DNA of 64,000 nucleotides, taken from assembly GCF_014137995.1 (NCBI RefSeq), contig NZ_JACGWV010000001.1, positions 1,984,001 through 2,048,000 of the forward strand, read 5' to 3'. Numbering within the stretch: the first letter of the stretch is position 1; every line of letters starts with the position of its first letter. Below the pieces are notes generated by a model. That model did no database searches, was not told the DNA's origin, and worked only from the letters and a program-made list of their open reading frames with translations. The position numbers were made by a program, and so were the translations under genes. The stretch is from Promicromonospora sukumoe. Lineage in GTDB: Bacteria; Actinomycetota; Actinomycetes; Actinomycetales; Cellulomonadaceae. Of this stretch, positions 17,749-27,153 are shown piece by piece.

Positions 17749-19091
17749 GCCCGCACGTACCCCGCTGGCTCACCCTGCGGGCGCGCGCCACCGTGGCCGC
17801 CGTCCTCGCCTTCGGCCTGACGCTGACCCTCGGCGCCGTCCTCCTGGTCACGACCCTCTCCCACCAGCTCACGGCCTCCTCCGACCAGCTCGCCCAGGCC
17901 CGCGTCCAGGACCTCCTGGCGCTCGCGGAGCAGAGCCGGCTTCCCTCCGAGCTGCACAACGTCGGGGAGGACGGCGTGGCGCAGGTCGTCGACGCCACGG
18001 GCGACGTCGTGGCAGCCTCGGCGAACGTGGCCGGGCGTCCCGCGATGCTCGGGTACCAGCCCGGTGAGGTGTTCCGGGTGCGGGAGGTCGCAGGACCGGA
18101 CGACGCCGAGACCGAGCGCTACCGCCTGTGGTCGAGGTCCGGTCCGACGCCGGACGGGCCGGTCACCGTGTACGTCGGCAGCAGCCTGGAGGCTGTGGCG
18201 GAGGCGTCGTCGGTGCTGCGCCAGGCACTCGTGGTCGGGGTGCCCGTGGCGGTCGCGCTGCTGGGTGTCGTGGTCTGGCTGGTGCTCGGGCGGGTCCTGG
18301 AACGGCTGGACCGCATCCGCCGCGAGGTCGACCAGGTCACGAACGAACGCCTGGACGTGCGCGTCCAGGGCGAGGGCGCGCCGGACGAGGTCGGCCGGCT
18401 CGCGGCGACGATGAACTCGATGCTGGACAGGCTGCAGGCCGCGGCGGTCCGGCAACGCCAGTTCGTGGCCGACGTCTCCCACGACCTGCAGAGTCCGTTG
18501 TCCGCTCAGCGGATCTCGCTCGAGCTCGCGCTGCGCGACCCCGCGTCCGTCGACGACGTCCGCCTGCGTGCCGAGGTGCTGGGCGCCACGACCCAGATGG
18601 AACGCCTGGTGCGGGACCTGCTGGACCTGGCCGCGGCCGACGAGCGGGCACCCAGCCCCACGGCTCTGGTGGACCTCGACCAGATCGTCCTCGAGGAGGC
18701 GGCCCGGGCTCGCACCGGGCCGGTCGCCGTCGACACGTCGGGGGTCTCCGCGGCGCCGGTACGCGGCTTCGCCGACGACCTGCGACGGGTGGTCCGCAAC
18801 CTGCTGGACAACGCGGTCGAGCACGCCGCCTCACGCGTCGTGCTCGACCTCGCCATCCACGGCGACCAGGTCCGGCTCGACGTCGTCGACGACGGGCCGG
18901 GCGTGCCGCCCGAGCATCAGGACAGGATCTTCGACCGGTTCTACCGCGCCGACGCCGCGCGGACGCTGGACGGCGGCAGCGGCCTGGGGCTCGCCATCGC
19001 CAGCACCCTCGCCGAGCGCTCCCAGGGAGAGTTGTCCCTCGTGACCGGGTCTCCGCACGGGCACTTCCGCCTCGTCCTTCCCGTGCTCTGA
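17745..19091 (+). CDS. Sensor histidine kinase (system 1)
   Basis: 448 residues: N-terminal membrane segment (about 15-38), an extracytoplasmic loop of about 120 residues, a second membrane segment (VVGVPVAVALLGVVVWLVL), a HAMP-like linker (LDRIRREVDQV), the phosphoacceptor His in VADVSHDLQSPLS, and an HATPase domain with RNLLDNAVEHA, VDDGPGVP and GSGLGLAIA. The H-box has Q where E is usual (HDLQSP rather than HELRTP), a mild variation. The periplasmic loop has no recognisable fold. Confidence 0.92.
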   Translation: MSPHVPRWLTLRARATVAAVLAFGLTLTLGAVLLVTTLSHQLTASSDQLAQARVQDLLALAEQSRLPSELHNVGEDGVAQVVDATGDVVAASANVAGRPAMLGYQPGEVFRVREVAGPDDAETERYRLWSRSGPTPDGPVTVYVGSSLEAVAEASSVLRQALVVGVPVAVALLGVVVWLVLGRVLERLDRIRREVDQVTNERLDVRVQGEGAPDEVGRLAATMNSMLDRLQAAAVRQRQFVADVSHDLQSPLSAQRISLELALRDPASVDDVRLRAEVLGATTQMERLVRDLLDLAAADERAPSPTALVDLDQIVLEEAARARTGPVAVDTSGVSAAPVRGFADDLRRVVRNLLDNAVEHAASRVVLDLAIHGDQVRLDVVDDGPGVPPEHQDRIFDRFYRADAARTLDGGSGLGLAIASTLAERSQGELSLVTGSPHGHFRLVLPVL

Positions 19092-19117
19092 GCGGGCCGC
19101 TGGTGCCGGGTACCTGC

Positions 19118-20233
19118 TCAGGCGGGGAACGTGACCGCGCGGCCGACACGGCGGATCGCGACCTGGTCACCGACCTGATGTACCTGCGGGCCCGGAGCGC
19201 GGGAGAGGACCGTGACCGCGGAACCCGCGATCCGCACCCGATACAGCGTGTCGTGGCCGAAATACTGCGAGCCCGTCACCGTCCCGTGCGGTCCGACGAT
19301 CGGATCGGTGCTGTCGGTGCGCACCGCGACAGGCTCCAGGCCTATCTGTTCCGGCCGGAGCACGACCGTGACCGCGCCGGCAGGCAGGGAGGTCGGGACG
19401 GCTCCGAGAGCGCACACGGCCGTCGCCCCATTGCTGACTCCGGGCAGGACGACGCTCTCCCCGACGAACCGAGCGACCCAGGGGTCGGCGGGCCGCTGGT
19501 ACAGGTCGGTGGGTGACGCGTCCTGGGCGACGACACCGTCTCGCAGGACGACGACCCGCGCCGTCGACGACAGCGCCTCGTCCTGGTCGTGGGTCACCAG
19601 AAGCGCCGTCGCCCCGACCGAGGCCAGGATCTCGAGCACCTCGGCCCGCAGGTCGGCTCGCAGGGCCGAGTCCAGCGCCGCGAAGGGCTCGTCGAGCAGC
19701 ACCAGCGCGGGTTCGGGTGCCAGGGCCCGGGCGAGAGCCACTCGCTGGCGTTGCCCTCCGGAGAGCTGGTGCGGTCGGCGGTGTCGGAGGTCGGACAGCC
19801 CGACCAGCGCTGTCATCGCGTCGACCCGTTCGCGCCGGGCGGCGACGCTCAGGGGGCGTGCGCGTCTGGAGCGCAGGCCGAACTCGATGTTCTGGGCCAC
19901 CGTCCGGTGCGGGAACAAGGCCGCGTCCTGGGGCACCAGTCCGATCCGGCGTCGCTCGGGTGGCCGGCTGTGCGCCCCGTCCGTCATGACCTCGCCGGCG
20001 ATCTCGATGCTCCCTTCGATCGCGGGCAGCAGGCCGGCCACGGCACGAAGGAGTGTGGTCTTGCCGCACCCGCTCGGGCCCAGCACGGCCAGGACGGTTC
20101 CGGCCTCGACGGTCAGGTCGATGCCGTGCAGGACGGGGACGACGGCTCGCCCCGTGTCGGTCGGGTACCCGGCCCGGAGCCCGTGTACCGACAACGCCGG
20201 CGGCTGGTGGAGCCGGGGATGGGGGATGTTCAT
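19118..20233 (-). CDS. fbpC: Ferric-iron ABC transporter ATPase (FbpC-like)
   Basis: 371 residues. Walker A GPSGCGKTT, Q-loop LVPQDAALFP, signature LSGGQRQR, Walker B LVLLDEPF and switch His in VTHDQDEA. The C-terminal ~130 residues form a TOBE-like regulatory domain, as in FbpC/PotA ATPases. It powers the permease encoded immediately upstream (4-nt overlap at 20230-20233). Assignment to iron rather than sulfate or polyamine rests on the Fbp-type binding protein and the iron box upstream of the operon. Confidence 0.9.
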   Translation of the reverse strand: MNIPHPRLHQPPALSVHGLRAGYPTDTGRAVVPVLHGIDLTVEAGTVLAVLGPSGCGKTTLLRAVAGLLPAIEGSIEIAGEVMTDGAHSRPPERRRIGLVPQDAALFPHRTVAQNIEFGLRSRRARPLSVAARRERVDAMTALVGLSDLRHRRPHQLSGGQRQRVALARALAPEPALVLLDEPFAALDSALRADLRAEVLEILASVGATALLVTHDQDEALSSTARVVVLRDGVVAQDASPTDLYQRPADPWVARFVGESVVLPGVSNGATAVCALGAVPTSLPAGAVTVVLRPEQIGLEPVAVRTDSTDPIVGPHGTVTGSQYFGHDTLYRVRIAGSAVTVLSRAPGPQVHQVGDQVAIRRVGRAVTFPA

Positions 20234-21822
20234 ACCGGGCGGCTCCAGTCACGGGAGAGCAGAAGTGCGGGGACGGTGGCGACGGCGACGAGCGTGAGCG
20301 CGTACGGTGCGGCGGGCCCGTAGGCGGCGATGTCGGTCAGCTGCCACAGCCGGGTGGCGAGCGTGTCGGTTCCGGTGGGGCGCAGCATGAGGGTGGCGGG
20401 CAGCTCCTTCATGATCGTCAGGGCGACCAGGAGGCCGCCGGTCGCGACGCCGGGCCAGGCGAGCCGGCCGGTGACGGCGAGCCAGGCGCCGCCGGGGGAT
20501 CGGCCGAGGGTCCGGGCCGTGTCCTCCAGGGACAGGGGCACCTGCGCGACGGCGGTGCGGATCGACCCCGCCGCCTTGGGGACGAACAGGATGCCGTAGG
20601 CGATCACCAGGGCGAGGAAGGTCTGGTAGATCGACGGTACGTAGGCCAGGGTCAGGTAGACCATGGACAGGCCCAGCACGATGCCCGGCAGGCCGTGCCC
20701 CACGTAGGTGGCCGTCTCCAGTGCCGCGACCGGGCGGGTGCGGTGGCGCGCCGAGAGGACGCCGATCGGCAGGGCGAGCGCGGTCGCGAGCACCGCGCCG
20801 GCAAGCCCCAGCGCGACGGTGGTCCCGGCGGCGTGCAGCAACCGGTCGAGCTCGGTCTCATGCCGGGACACGCTCTGGGCCGCGCGCACGAGCATGGTCA
20901 CCACGGGAAGCCCGACGCCGGCGCAGGCGACGGTCGCCAGTACGGCCGTCGCGAGGGTCTGCCGGACGGCGCCCAGCGTGCTGGAGCCGCTCGTCGAGTC
21001 GGTGCGGACCCGTTCGGGCGGCGCGACACGGCGGCGGACCGCACGCTCGGCCAGGATGACCGTCAGAGCCATCGCGACCAGGACCGCGGACAGGACCAGC
21101 GCCAGTGCCCGGTTGAACGTTCCGGCGAAGGCCGTCTGGACCGCCCACGTGAAGGCGGGGTACCGCATGATCGCCACGACGCCGAAGTCTGCGAGCGTGT
21201 ACAGGGCGACCAGGAGCGCACCCGCGCCCGCGGCGGGGGCGATCTGCGGCAGGGTCGAGGCCCAGAAGGTGCGCAGCGGACCCGCACCGAGGGTCCGGGC
21301 CACGTCCTCGGTGCCGACGTCGGCGCGGCGCAGCGCGGCGGCCACGGGCAGGGTCACGTAAGGGGTCGAGACGAGCGTCAGCACCACGACCGAACCCCAG
21401 AAACCACGCAGGGGCGTCAGCGAGACCCAGGCGAACCCCGCCACGTAGGACGGGATCGCCAGCGGAAGGGCCGCGACGACCTGCCACCCGGACCGCCAGA
21501 CCAGGTCGGTGCGGGCGATCAGCAGTGCGGTCGGTATGCCGACGAGCAGGCAGGCGCTCGTCGTGGTGACCACGAGCCCCGCCGTGCTGAGCGCCAGGCT
21601 CAGGGTGCGGGGGCGCCAGAACGCGTCCCACACGGTGCCCGGTGGCTGGGCCACCAGGTCCAGGACGATGAACACGACCGGCGTCACGACCAGTGCGACG
21701 ACCAGACCGGCGGCGAGCACCAGGACCGGCGCCGGCCCGCGCCGTCCGTGGCCGACGAGCCACGACGCACCGCGGGCCGGCCGGCGCACCCGCTCGGTGC
21801 GCCGGCCGTCCCCTCGTGTCAT
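20230..21822 (-). CDS. fbpB: Ferric-iron ABC transporter permease, fused dimer (FbpB-like)
   Basis: 530 residues with two homologous BPD_transp_1 halves and about twelve hydrophobic segments. EAA-like cytoplasmic loops are visible in each half (EDVARTLGAGPLRTFWASTL in the first, LEDTARTLGRSPGGAWL in the second). FbpB permeases are normally such internal duplications. It passes ferric iron delivered by the binding protein across the membrane and is coupled to the ATPase gene; it starts 27 bp after the binding-protein gene. Confidence 0.9.
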   Translation of the reverse strand: MTRGDGRRTERVRRPARGASWLVGHGRRGPAPVLVLAAGLVVALVVTPVVFIVLDLVAQPPGTVWDAFWRPRTLSLALSTAGLVVTTTSACLLVGIPTALLIARTDLVWRSGWQVVAALPLAIPSYVAGFAWVSLTPLRGFWGSVVVLTLVSTPYVTLPVAAALRRADVGTEDVARTLGAGPLRTFWASTLPQIAPAAGAGALLVALYTLADFGVVAIMRYPAFTWAVQTAFAGTFNRALALVLSAVLVAMALTVILAERAVRRRVAPPERVRTDSTSGSSTLGAVRQTLATAVLATVACAGVGLPVVTMLVRAAQSVSRHETELDRLLHAAGTTVALGLAGAVLATALALPIGVLSARHRTRPVAALETATYVGHGLPGIVLGLSMVYLTLAYVPSIYQTFLALVIAYGILFVPKAAGSIRTAVAQVPLSLEDTARTLGRSPGGAWLAVTGRLAWPGVATGGLLVALTIMKELPATLMLRPTGTDTLATRLWQLTDIAAYGPAAPYALTLVAVATVPALLLSRDWSRPV

Positions 21823-21849
21823 CGCCGGCCCGGCCCGGACGGCAGGCGG

Positions 21850-22911
21850 TCAGCCAACGGTGATGCCCGCGTCGTCGAGCATCGCCGCGGTCTCGTCGAC
21901 CGTGCCCAGGTCGGACAGGTCGACGGCCGGTCCGCTCAGCGAGTCGAGCGGGGGGACGCCCTCCGGGCCGGTCACGTCCGCGACCAGCGGGTACTCGAAC
22001 TCCTCCTCGGCGAAGAACTCCTGCGCCGGGTCGGACAGCAGGTAGTCGACCAGCTCCTGGGCATCGGCCCGCCCCTCCCCGGCGGTCAGGATGCCCACGC
22101 CGGTCGCGTTGACCAGACCTGCCACATCGCCCGGGGCGCCGAACTTCAGACCGGCCCGCATCGCGTCCTCGCCCTGCTCGGCCGCGGCCGCGTACCAGTA
22201 GTAGTGGTTGACCAGGCCGAGCTCGACCTCGCCGGAGTTGACCGCCTCGAGGATGTCGTCGTTGCCGTCGTAGGTCTGCACGTCGTTGGCGGCCAGCGCC
22301 TCCAGCCACTGCGCCGTCGCCTCCTCGCCCTCGGTGAGCCGCATCGCGGTCACGAACGACAGGAACGAGGCATTGCCCGGTGCGACGGCCACCTTCCCTG
22401 CCCACTGCGGGTCCACGATCTGCTCGGCCGTCTCCGGGGCATCGGCCTCCTCCACCCGCTCGGAGTCGTAGATCACGACCCGGGCGCGCCCGGTCACGCC
22501 GACCCAGGTCCCGTCGTCGGACGTGTAGGCCTCCGGGACCTGCCCCAGGGTCTCCTCGGGCAGCGCGACGAGGTGGCCCGCCTCGCTCACCAGGCCGAGA
22601 GCTCCTGCCTCCTGAGAGAGGAACACGTGCCCCGGGCTGTTCTCGCCCTCAGTGAGCAGGAGCTGGGCCTGCTCCGCGCTGCTGGCGTACCGCACCTCGG
22701 TCTCGATGCCGGTCTCCTGCTCGAACATCTCGAACAGCGGGGCGACCAGGTCCTCGCTGCGACCCGAGTACACGACCAGCGGACCGTCATCGGCGGCGGG
22801 GGCCTCGGAGCCGGCCTCGGCCGGCTCGGTACCGGAAGAGCACCCGGCGAGGCCGAAGCTCGCCGCGAGGGCGAGGGTGACGACGGTCGTGGTGCGACGC
22901 GCTGCGCGCAT
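21850..22911 (-). CDS. fbpA: Ferric-iron binding lipoprotein (FbpA-like)
   Basis: 353 residues; the lipobox AGCSS follows a short hydrophobic signal, then a Glu/Ala-rich tether. The mature part starts with LVVYSGRSEDLVAPLFEMFE, typical of the Fbp/AfuA ferric-binding family, and the tyrosine pair in NHYYWYA is the site that coordinates Fe(III) in characterised members. ATG 22911 has GAGG about 8 nt upstream. First gene of an fbpABC operon with an iron box 80-100 bp upstream. Unchelated ferric iron, rather than a siderophore, is the expected cargo. Confidence 0.9.
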   Translation of the reverse strand: MRAARRTTTVVTLALAASFGLAGCSSGTEPAEAGSEAPAADDGPLVVYSGRSEDLVAPLFEMFEQETGIETEVRYASSAEQAQLLLTEGENSPGHVFLSQEAGALGLVSEAGHLVALPEETLGQVPEAYTSDDGTWVGVTGRARVVIYDSERVEEADAPETAEQIVDPQWAGKVAVAPGNASFLSFVTAMRLTEGEEATAQWLEALAANDVQTYDGNDDILEAVNSGEVELGLVNHYYWYAAAAEQGEDAMRAGLKFGAPGDVAGLVNATGVGILTAGEGRADAQELVDYLLSDPAQEFFAEEEFEYPLVADVTGPEGVPPLDSLSGPAVDLSDLGTVDETAAMLDDAGITVG

Positions 22912-22991
22912 GCTGAAACCTCACTCGAGAAGTGGAAGAAGGGGAGGGCCGGCGGGGATGCGGGGCGTGCTCGCCGCAGTCGCCGTGCCAG

Positions 22992-23010
22992 TAAGATGAG
23001 GCTATCCTTA
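22992..23010. promoter_or_regulatory. Iron box between fbpA and a NarL-type regulator
   Basis: TAAGATGAGGCTATCCTTA matches 14 of 19 positions of the iron-box consensus and is itself close to palindromic (GTAAG...CTTAC). It lies about 80 bp upstream of the ferric-binding protein gene and 52 bp upstream of the divergent response-regulator gene, so either or both could be controlled by iron. Confidence 0.7.
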
Positions 23011-23062
23011 CCCGCTTACGAGCCGGCTCCCGAACTTTGGGGGTTGCAGGAAAGGCGGCCCC

Positions 23063-23698
23063 ATGTCAGCGGACCGCAGGCGCGTCCTGGTCGTGGACGA
23101 CCACCGGGTCGTCGCAGATCTCATCGCCGCCGCGGTCGACGCGGCCCCCGACCTCGAGTGCGTCGGAGTCGCCGACGACGCGCCACGAGCCCTCGCCCTG
23201 GCCGAAGCCACCCGCCCGGACGTCGTCCTGCTCGACGTACAGCTACCGACCGCGGACGGCATCGCCGTGCTGGGGCAGCTGCGACTCCTGGACCCGACCG
23301 CGCGGGTCATCCTCCTCACCGCGCACCCACGGCCCGACCTCGAACGAGCAGCGCTCCAGGCGGGCGCGAGCGGGTTCCTCGCGAAGCACGGACGGCTCTC
23401 CCAGGTCCTGGACGCCGTCCGGCACGCTTCGCCGACTCGCCCGGCACGCGACCCGGACCTGCACCGCCACAGCGGTGCCGCCGCCGACAGGCGGCGGCTC
23501 ACGCCACGCGAGCTGGAGGTGCTCGCCATGCTCGGCGACGGCCTGGACGCACGCGCGATCGCCACGGGACTGGGCCTGAGCATCCACACCGCGCGCGACC
23601 ACATCAAGGCGCTCCTGGCCAAGCTCGACGCACGGACCCAGCTCGAGGCCGTCGCGACAGCCCGCCGGGAGGACCTGATCCGGGTCGGTGGCCGGTGA
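23063..23698 (+). CDS. NarL/LuxR-family response regulator (system 2)
   Basis: 211 residues. Receiver with D12-D13, phosphoacceptor D58 (VVLLDVQLP) and Lys in FLAKHG; C-terminal LuxR-type helix-turn-helix with LTPRELEVLAMLGDGLDARAIA and SIHTARDHIKALLAKL. The stop overlaps the kinase GTG by 4 nt. Divergent from fbpABC across a shared iron box, so it may tune ferric uptake; this is inferred from position only. Confidence 0.92.
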   Translation: MSADRRRVLVVDDHRVVADLIAAAVDAAPDLECVGVADDAPRALALAEATRPDVVLLDVQLPTADGIAVLGQLRLLDPTARVILLTAHPRPDLERAALQAGASGFLAKHGRLSQVLDAVRHASPTRPARDPDLHRHSGAAADRRRLTPRELEVLAMLGDGLDARAIATGLGLSIHTARDHIKALLAKLDARTQLEAVATARREDLIRVGGR

Positions 23699-25050
23699 CC
23701 GACACCGCCGTGCAGCAGACCGCCGTGCGCCGGTACGTCGCGGCCAGTGTCGCCGTGCTCCTGGTCGTCGTCGCCGCGGCGGCGACAGGCACCTGGTTGT
23801 TCGCGCGCACCGAGGCGCACCAGGAAGCCCGCGACGTCGCGCAGATGTTCGCGCGCACCGTCGCCGCCCCGCTGCGCGTCGCGGACCTCGACACCTCGAC
23901 CGACACCGTGGCCCGCGCGCACCTCGCCCGCTCGATCTCCGGACTTCTCGAGGACGAGGACGTCTACCGGGTCAAGATCTGGCGGCTGGACGGCGACCGC
24001 GCCGAGATCGTCTACTCCGACGCGTCCACCATCGACGGCCTCCGGGTCCCGGTCAGCGCCGACCTCACTCGCGCTCTGCGGACACAGGAACCAGTCGTCA
24101 CCGCGGTTCCCGACGACCCCGCCCACGCCACCGAGAACTCGGGCCCGCACACCCTGCTCGAGGTCTACGTGCCCTTCCGGGACGCCGACGACGTCCTGGC
24201 CGTCGCTGAGGTCTACCTGGTCACGCAGGTCGACCGCTACTCCGCCGAGCTGCTGGTCAAGGTCCTGCCGCTCGCGGTCGGAGGGCCCGTGCTGCTCGTC
24301 GCCGCGACCCTCCCGCTCGCCCTGCGCCTGGCCCGCTCCCACGCACGCGCAGAACGCGAACGCCGCGAGCTCGCCGACCGGGCGCTCGCCGTCGCGGAGG
24401 CCGAGCGCCGCGATCTGGCCCGTCGCCTGCACGACGGCGTGCTCCAGGACCTCGTGGCCCTCGGGATGGCCCTGGAGCTCGACACCCAGCGAGAACCTGG
24501 TCCGCTCTCCACCGTGCGAGCCGGCCTCGTCGACCGGATACACACGGAGGTCGGCTCGTTGCGGGGCATCCTCGACGACCTGGATCCCGTCACCGTCGAC
24601 GCGGGGGACCTGCGTCTCGCCTTCGCGGCCGTGGCCGAACGACATGCGCCCGCGTCGGTGCGCGTCGGTGTGGTCGGTGCCTCTCTCGCGCAGGCCACGG
24701 GAGCGACCCGGAGACTGGTCCTCCACAGCGGGTCGGAGCTGCTGCGCAACGCCCTGGCCCACTCCGGTGCGGGGGAGGTGGTCGTCGACCTCCTGGACCG
24801 TGACGGCCAGATCGGTCTCGAGGTGCGGGACGACGGCGTGGGGTTCGACGCCGGGGCATCGTTCCCCGGCCATCACGGGCTGCGTCTCGTCCGCGCTGCG
24901 GCGTCGGGCGCGGGTGGCACCTTCGAGGTGAGCAGCGACTCCTCCGGGACGCGGGTACGACTGCTCGTGCCGCATGGAACCGCCACAGTCCGGAACCGCC
25001 CCATTGGCGGCGGTCAGGTTCTTGGCAGGTTTCCTCACCCACACTGGTGA
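23695..25050 (+). CDS. Sensor histidine kinase, HisKA_3 type (system 2)
   Basis: 451 residues from GTG 23695. Membrane segment (about 16-36), extracytoplasmic sensor of ~150 residues, second membrane segment (LAVGGPVLLVAATLPLAL), then the dimerisation motif ERRDLARRLHDGVLQDLVALG with the phosphoacceptor His, and a C-terminal ATPase with ELLRNALAHSGA and VRDDGVGFD. This kinase type pairs with NarL-like regulators, matching the coupled upstream gene. The sensor loop has no recognisable domain. Confidence 0.92.
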   Translation: MTDTAVQQTAVRRYVAASVAVLLVVVAAAATGTWLFARTEAHQEARDVAQMFARTVAAPLRVADLDTSTDTVARAHLARSISGLLEDEDVYRVKIWRLDGDRAEIVYSDASTIDGLRVPVSADLTRALRTQEPVVTAVPDDPAHATENSGPHTLLEVYVPFRDADDVLAVAEVYLVTQVDRYSAELLVKVLPLAVGGPVLLVAATLPLALRLARSHARAERERRELADRALAVAEAERRDLARRLHDGVLQDLVALGMALELDTQREPGPLSTVRAGLVDRIHTEVGSLRGILDDLDPVTVDAGDLRLAFAAVAERHAPASVRVGVVGASLAQATGATRRLVLHSGSELLRNALAHSGAGEVVVDLLDRDGQIGLEVRDDGVGFDAGASFPGHHGLRLVRAAASGAGGTFEVSSDSSGTRVRLLVPHGTATVRNRPIGGGQVLGRFPHPHW

Positions 25051-25098
25051 GGTTGCCCCGGCCGGCGGGGCCGGCGAGCCGGACGGGAGAACTCAGCG

Positions 25099-25764
25099 GT
25101 GGTGAAGATCGCGCTCTGCGAGGACGATCCTGCGATCCGGCGGATCGTGCTGGAAGGGCTGCGCCTCGCGGGGCACGAGGTGGTCTCCGCGCACGACGGG
25201 CGCGAGGCCCTGGCGCTGTTCGCCACCGATGACGCGCTCTCGGTGATCGTCCTGGACATCGGGCTGCCGGACGCCGACGGACGCGACGTGTGCCTCGCGC
25301 TGCGCTCCGCGGGGCAGGTCGCGCCCGTGCTGTTCCTGACCGCGCTGGGCGCGGTCCACGAGCGGCTCGCGGGCTTCAGCGCCGGCGCTGACGACTACCT
25401 CCCCAAACCGTTCGACCTGAAGGAGCTGATCGCACGGGTCGAGGCGCTGGCCCGTCGCGGGCGCCTCGTCACGGCGACGGCGCCCGGAGACCTCGTGCTG
25501 GACCCGGCCCGTCACGCGGTCGCGTGCGGCGGGCGCGAGGCGTCGCTGACCCCCACCGAGTTCCGCATGCTGGCCGCCATCACGTCCCGGCCCGGCGAGG
25601 TCGTCCGCCGTCGGGTGGTGGTCGCCGCGGCGTGGCCGGACGGGGCGATGGTCTCCGAGAACACCGTCGACTCCTACGTGCGGCGCATCCGGGCCAAGCT
25701 CGACGCCGTCGGTTCCCCGCTGCGTCTGCACACCGTGCGCGGCGTCGGGCTGAGCCTGCGATGA
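25099..25764 (+). CDS. OmpR-family response regulator (system 3)
   Basis: 221 residues. Receiver with E8-D9-D10, phosphoacceptor D53 (IVLDIGLPD) and YLPKPFD; winged helix with LTPTEFRMLAAITSRPGE and VDSYVRRIRAKL. It starts 48 bp after system 2 and is followed 9 bp later by its kinase. The regulon is unknown; the nearest downstream gene is convergent, so no adjacent target is obvious. Confidence 0.92.
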   Translation: MVKIALCEDDPAIRRIVLEGLRLAGHEVVSAHDGREALALFATDDALSVIVLDIGLPDADGRDVCLALRSAGQVAPVLFLTALGAVHERLAGFSAGADDYLPKPFDLKELIARVEALARRGRLVTATAPGDLVLDPARHAVACGGREASLTPTEFRMLAAITSRPGEVVRRRVVVAAAWPDGAMVSENTVDSYVRRIRAKLDAVGSPLRLHTVRGVGLSLR

Positions 25765-25773
25765 GGGCCTGAG

Positions 25774-27090
25774 ATGGGCCTGGCCAGGCGCCTGGTCCCG
25801 ACGTCGTTCCGTGGTCAGATCGTTGCCTCCACGGCGGGGCTCATGGCCGTGGTCATGGTGTGCGTCTCCCTGGTGCTCCAGGTGCTGCTGGCCTACACGG
25901 CGAGCAGGGACATCGACCGGGTCCTGCAGGACCGGGCGGACGCCGTCGCCTCCGTCCTGGAGGCCGGTACCGGTGGCGACACTCTGGAGGTGCCGGCCGA
26001 GCTCATCGAGCCCGGCGTGCGTGTCTACGACCAGGCCGGTGCCGCCGTCGCCGGCACGATCGAGCAGGAGGCGCTCGACGCCGCGGACCGTCTCGGTGTC
26101 GTGACCAGCCCACGGACGGTCGATGTCCAGGACGACGTCCGCCTGCGGGCCCTGCCGTTCGTCACGGCCGGCGGCCTGCGGGGTGTCGTGGTGGTCAGCC
26201 AGGCGACCGATCCGTACGAGCGGTCGGAGAACTATGCCTTCATCGCCACCTCGGTCATCGGGGTGCTGGTCGTCGCGGCCACGGCGGGTATCGCACATCG
26301 CGTCACCTCGCGGGCGCTGGCGCCGGTGGCTCAGATGGCGCGCCGGGCGACCGAGTGGAGCGAGCACGACCTCAGCCACCGGTTCGACCTCGGGCCCGGC
26401 GACAACGAGCTCGCCCAGCTCGGCGCGACCCTGGACCGGCTGCTGGACCGCGTCGCGACCGCCATCCGGTCGGAGCAGCGGCTGACGTCGGAGCTGGCGC
26501 ACGAGCTGCGCACGCCCCTGACCTCGATCCAGGGATCGGCGGACCTGGCCCTGCTGCGCGGGGTCAGCGACCCGCAGGCGAGGACCGAGCTGGAGCAGAT
26601 CGCCCGGTCCGCCCGGCGCATGTCCGAGGCGATCACCACCCTTCTGGACGCCGCCCACGACCCCGCGGCCGGAGCCGGTGAGACCTGCCTGGCCGCCGAG
26701 GTGGTTCAGGAGCTCGCCCACACCGTTCCTCGACGGGTCCGGTTCGTCGACGAGACGGGGACGTCCTCCGGCCGGATCGCCGCGCCGCAGGAGCTGGTGC
26801 TCCGGGCACTGGCCCCGCTCGTCGACAACGCCGTGGCCCACGCCCGGACCACCGTCACCGTGCAGGCGGCCGACCAGGCGCGAACGGTGACGCTGGCGGT
26901 CGTCGACGACGGACCAGGGATCGACGAGGAGGTGCGCGACCGGCTCTTCCAGCCCGGTGCCTCCGGCTCCGGGAGCACCGGCCTGGGCCTGGGCATCGCC
27001 CTGAGGATCGTGCGGTCCCTGGGCGGCAGGATCGACACCCGGAGCTCGAGCTCGGGTACACGGTTCGTCGTGACGCTGCCGCGAGGCTGA
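25774..27090 (+). CDS. Sensor histidine kinase (system 3)
   Basis: 438 residues: membrane segment (about 20-42), a ~115-residue extracytoplasmic region, second membrane segment (FIATSVIGVLVVAATAGIA), HAMP (ALAPVAQMARRATEWSE), H-box SELAHELRTPLTS, and the ATPase with LVDNAVAHA, VDDGPGID and STGLGLGIA. A standard class I kinase that should phosphorylate the regulator just upstream. A strong hairpin follows the stop. Confidence 0.92.
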   Translation: MGLARRLVPTSFRGQIVASTAGLMAVVMVCVSLVLQVLLAYTASRDIDRVLQDRADAVASVLEAGTGGDTLEVPAELIEPGVRVYDQAGAAVAGTIEQEALDAADRLGVVTSPRTVDVQDDVRLRALPFVTAGGLRGVVVVSQATDPYERSENYAFIATSVIGVLVVAATAGIAHRVTSRALAPVAQMARRATEWSEHDLSHRFDLGPGDNELAQLGATLDRLLDRVATAIRSEQRLTSELAHELRTPLTSIQGSADLALLRGVSDPQARTELEQIARSARRMSEAITTLLDAAHDPAAGAGETCLAAEVVQELAHTVPRRVRFVDETGTSSGRIAAPQELVLRALAPLVDNAVAHARTTVTVQAADQARTVTLAVVDDGPGIDEEVRDRLFQPGASGSGSTGLGLGIALRIVRSLGGRIDTRSSSSGTRFVVTLPRG

Positions 27091-27094
27091 GGTC

Positions 27095-27144
27095 GAGGCG
27101 GCGTCCGGTGCGTGCCGGACCGGCGAGGCACCGGACGCCGCCTC
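27095..27144. terminator. Bidirectional stem-loop terminator
   Basis: Perfect 17-bp inverted repeat (27095-27111 with 27128-27144) and a 16-nt loop, placed between the convergent system-3 kinase gene and the COG4705-like gene. No T-tract. Confidence 0.8.
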
Positions 27145-27153
27145 GTGCGCTGC

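Noticed and set aside
20053..23690. Plus-strand open frame running through the fbpB/fbpA region into the system-2 kinase
   Set aside because: Only the part from GTG 23695 codes for a real protein (kinase); the rest is a shadow of fbpB and fbpA on the minus strand.
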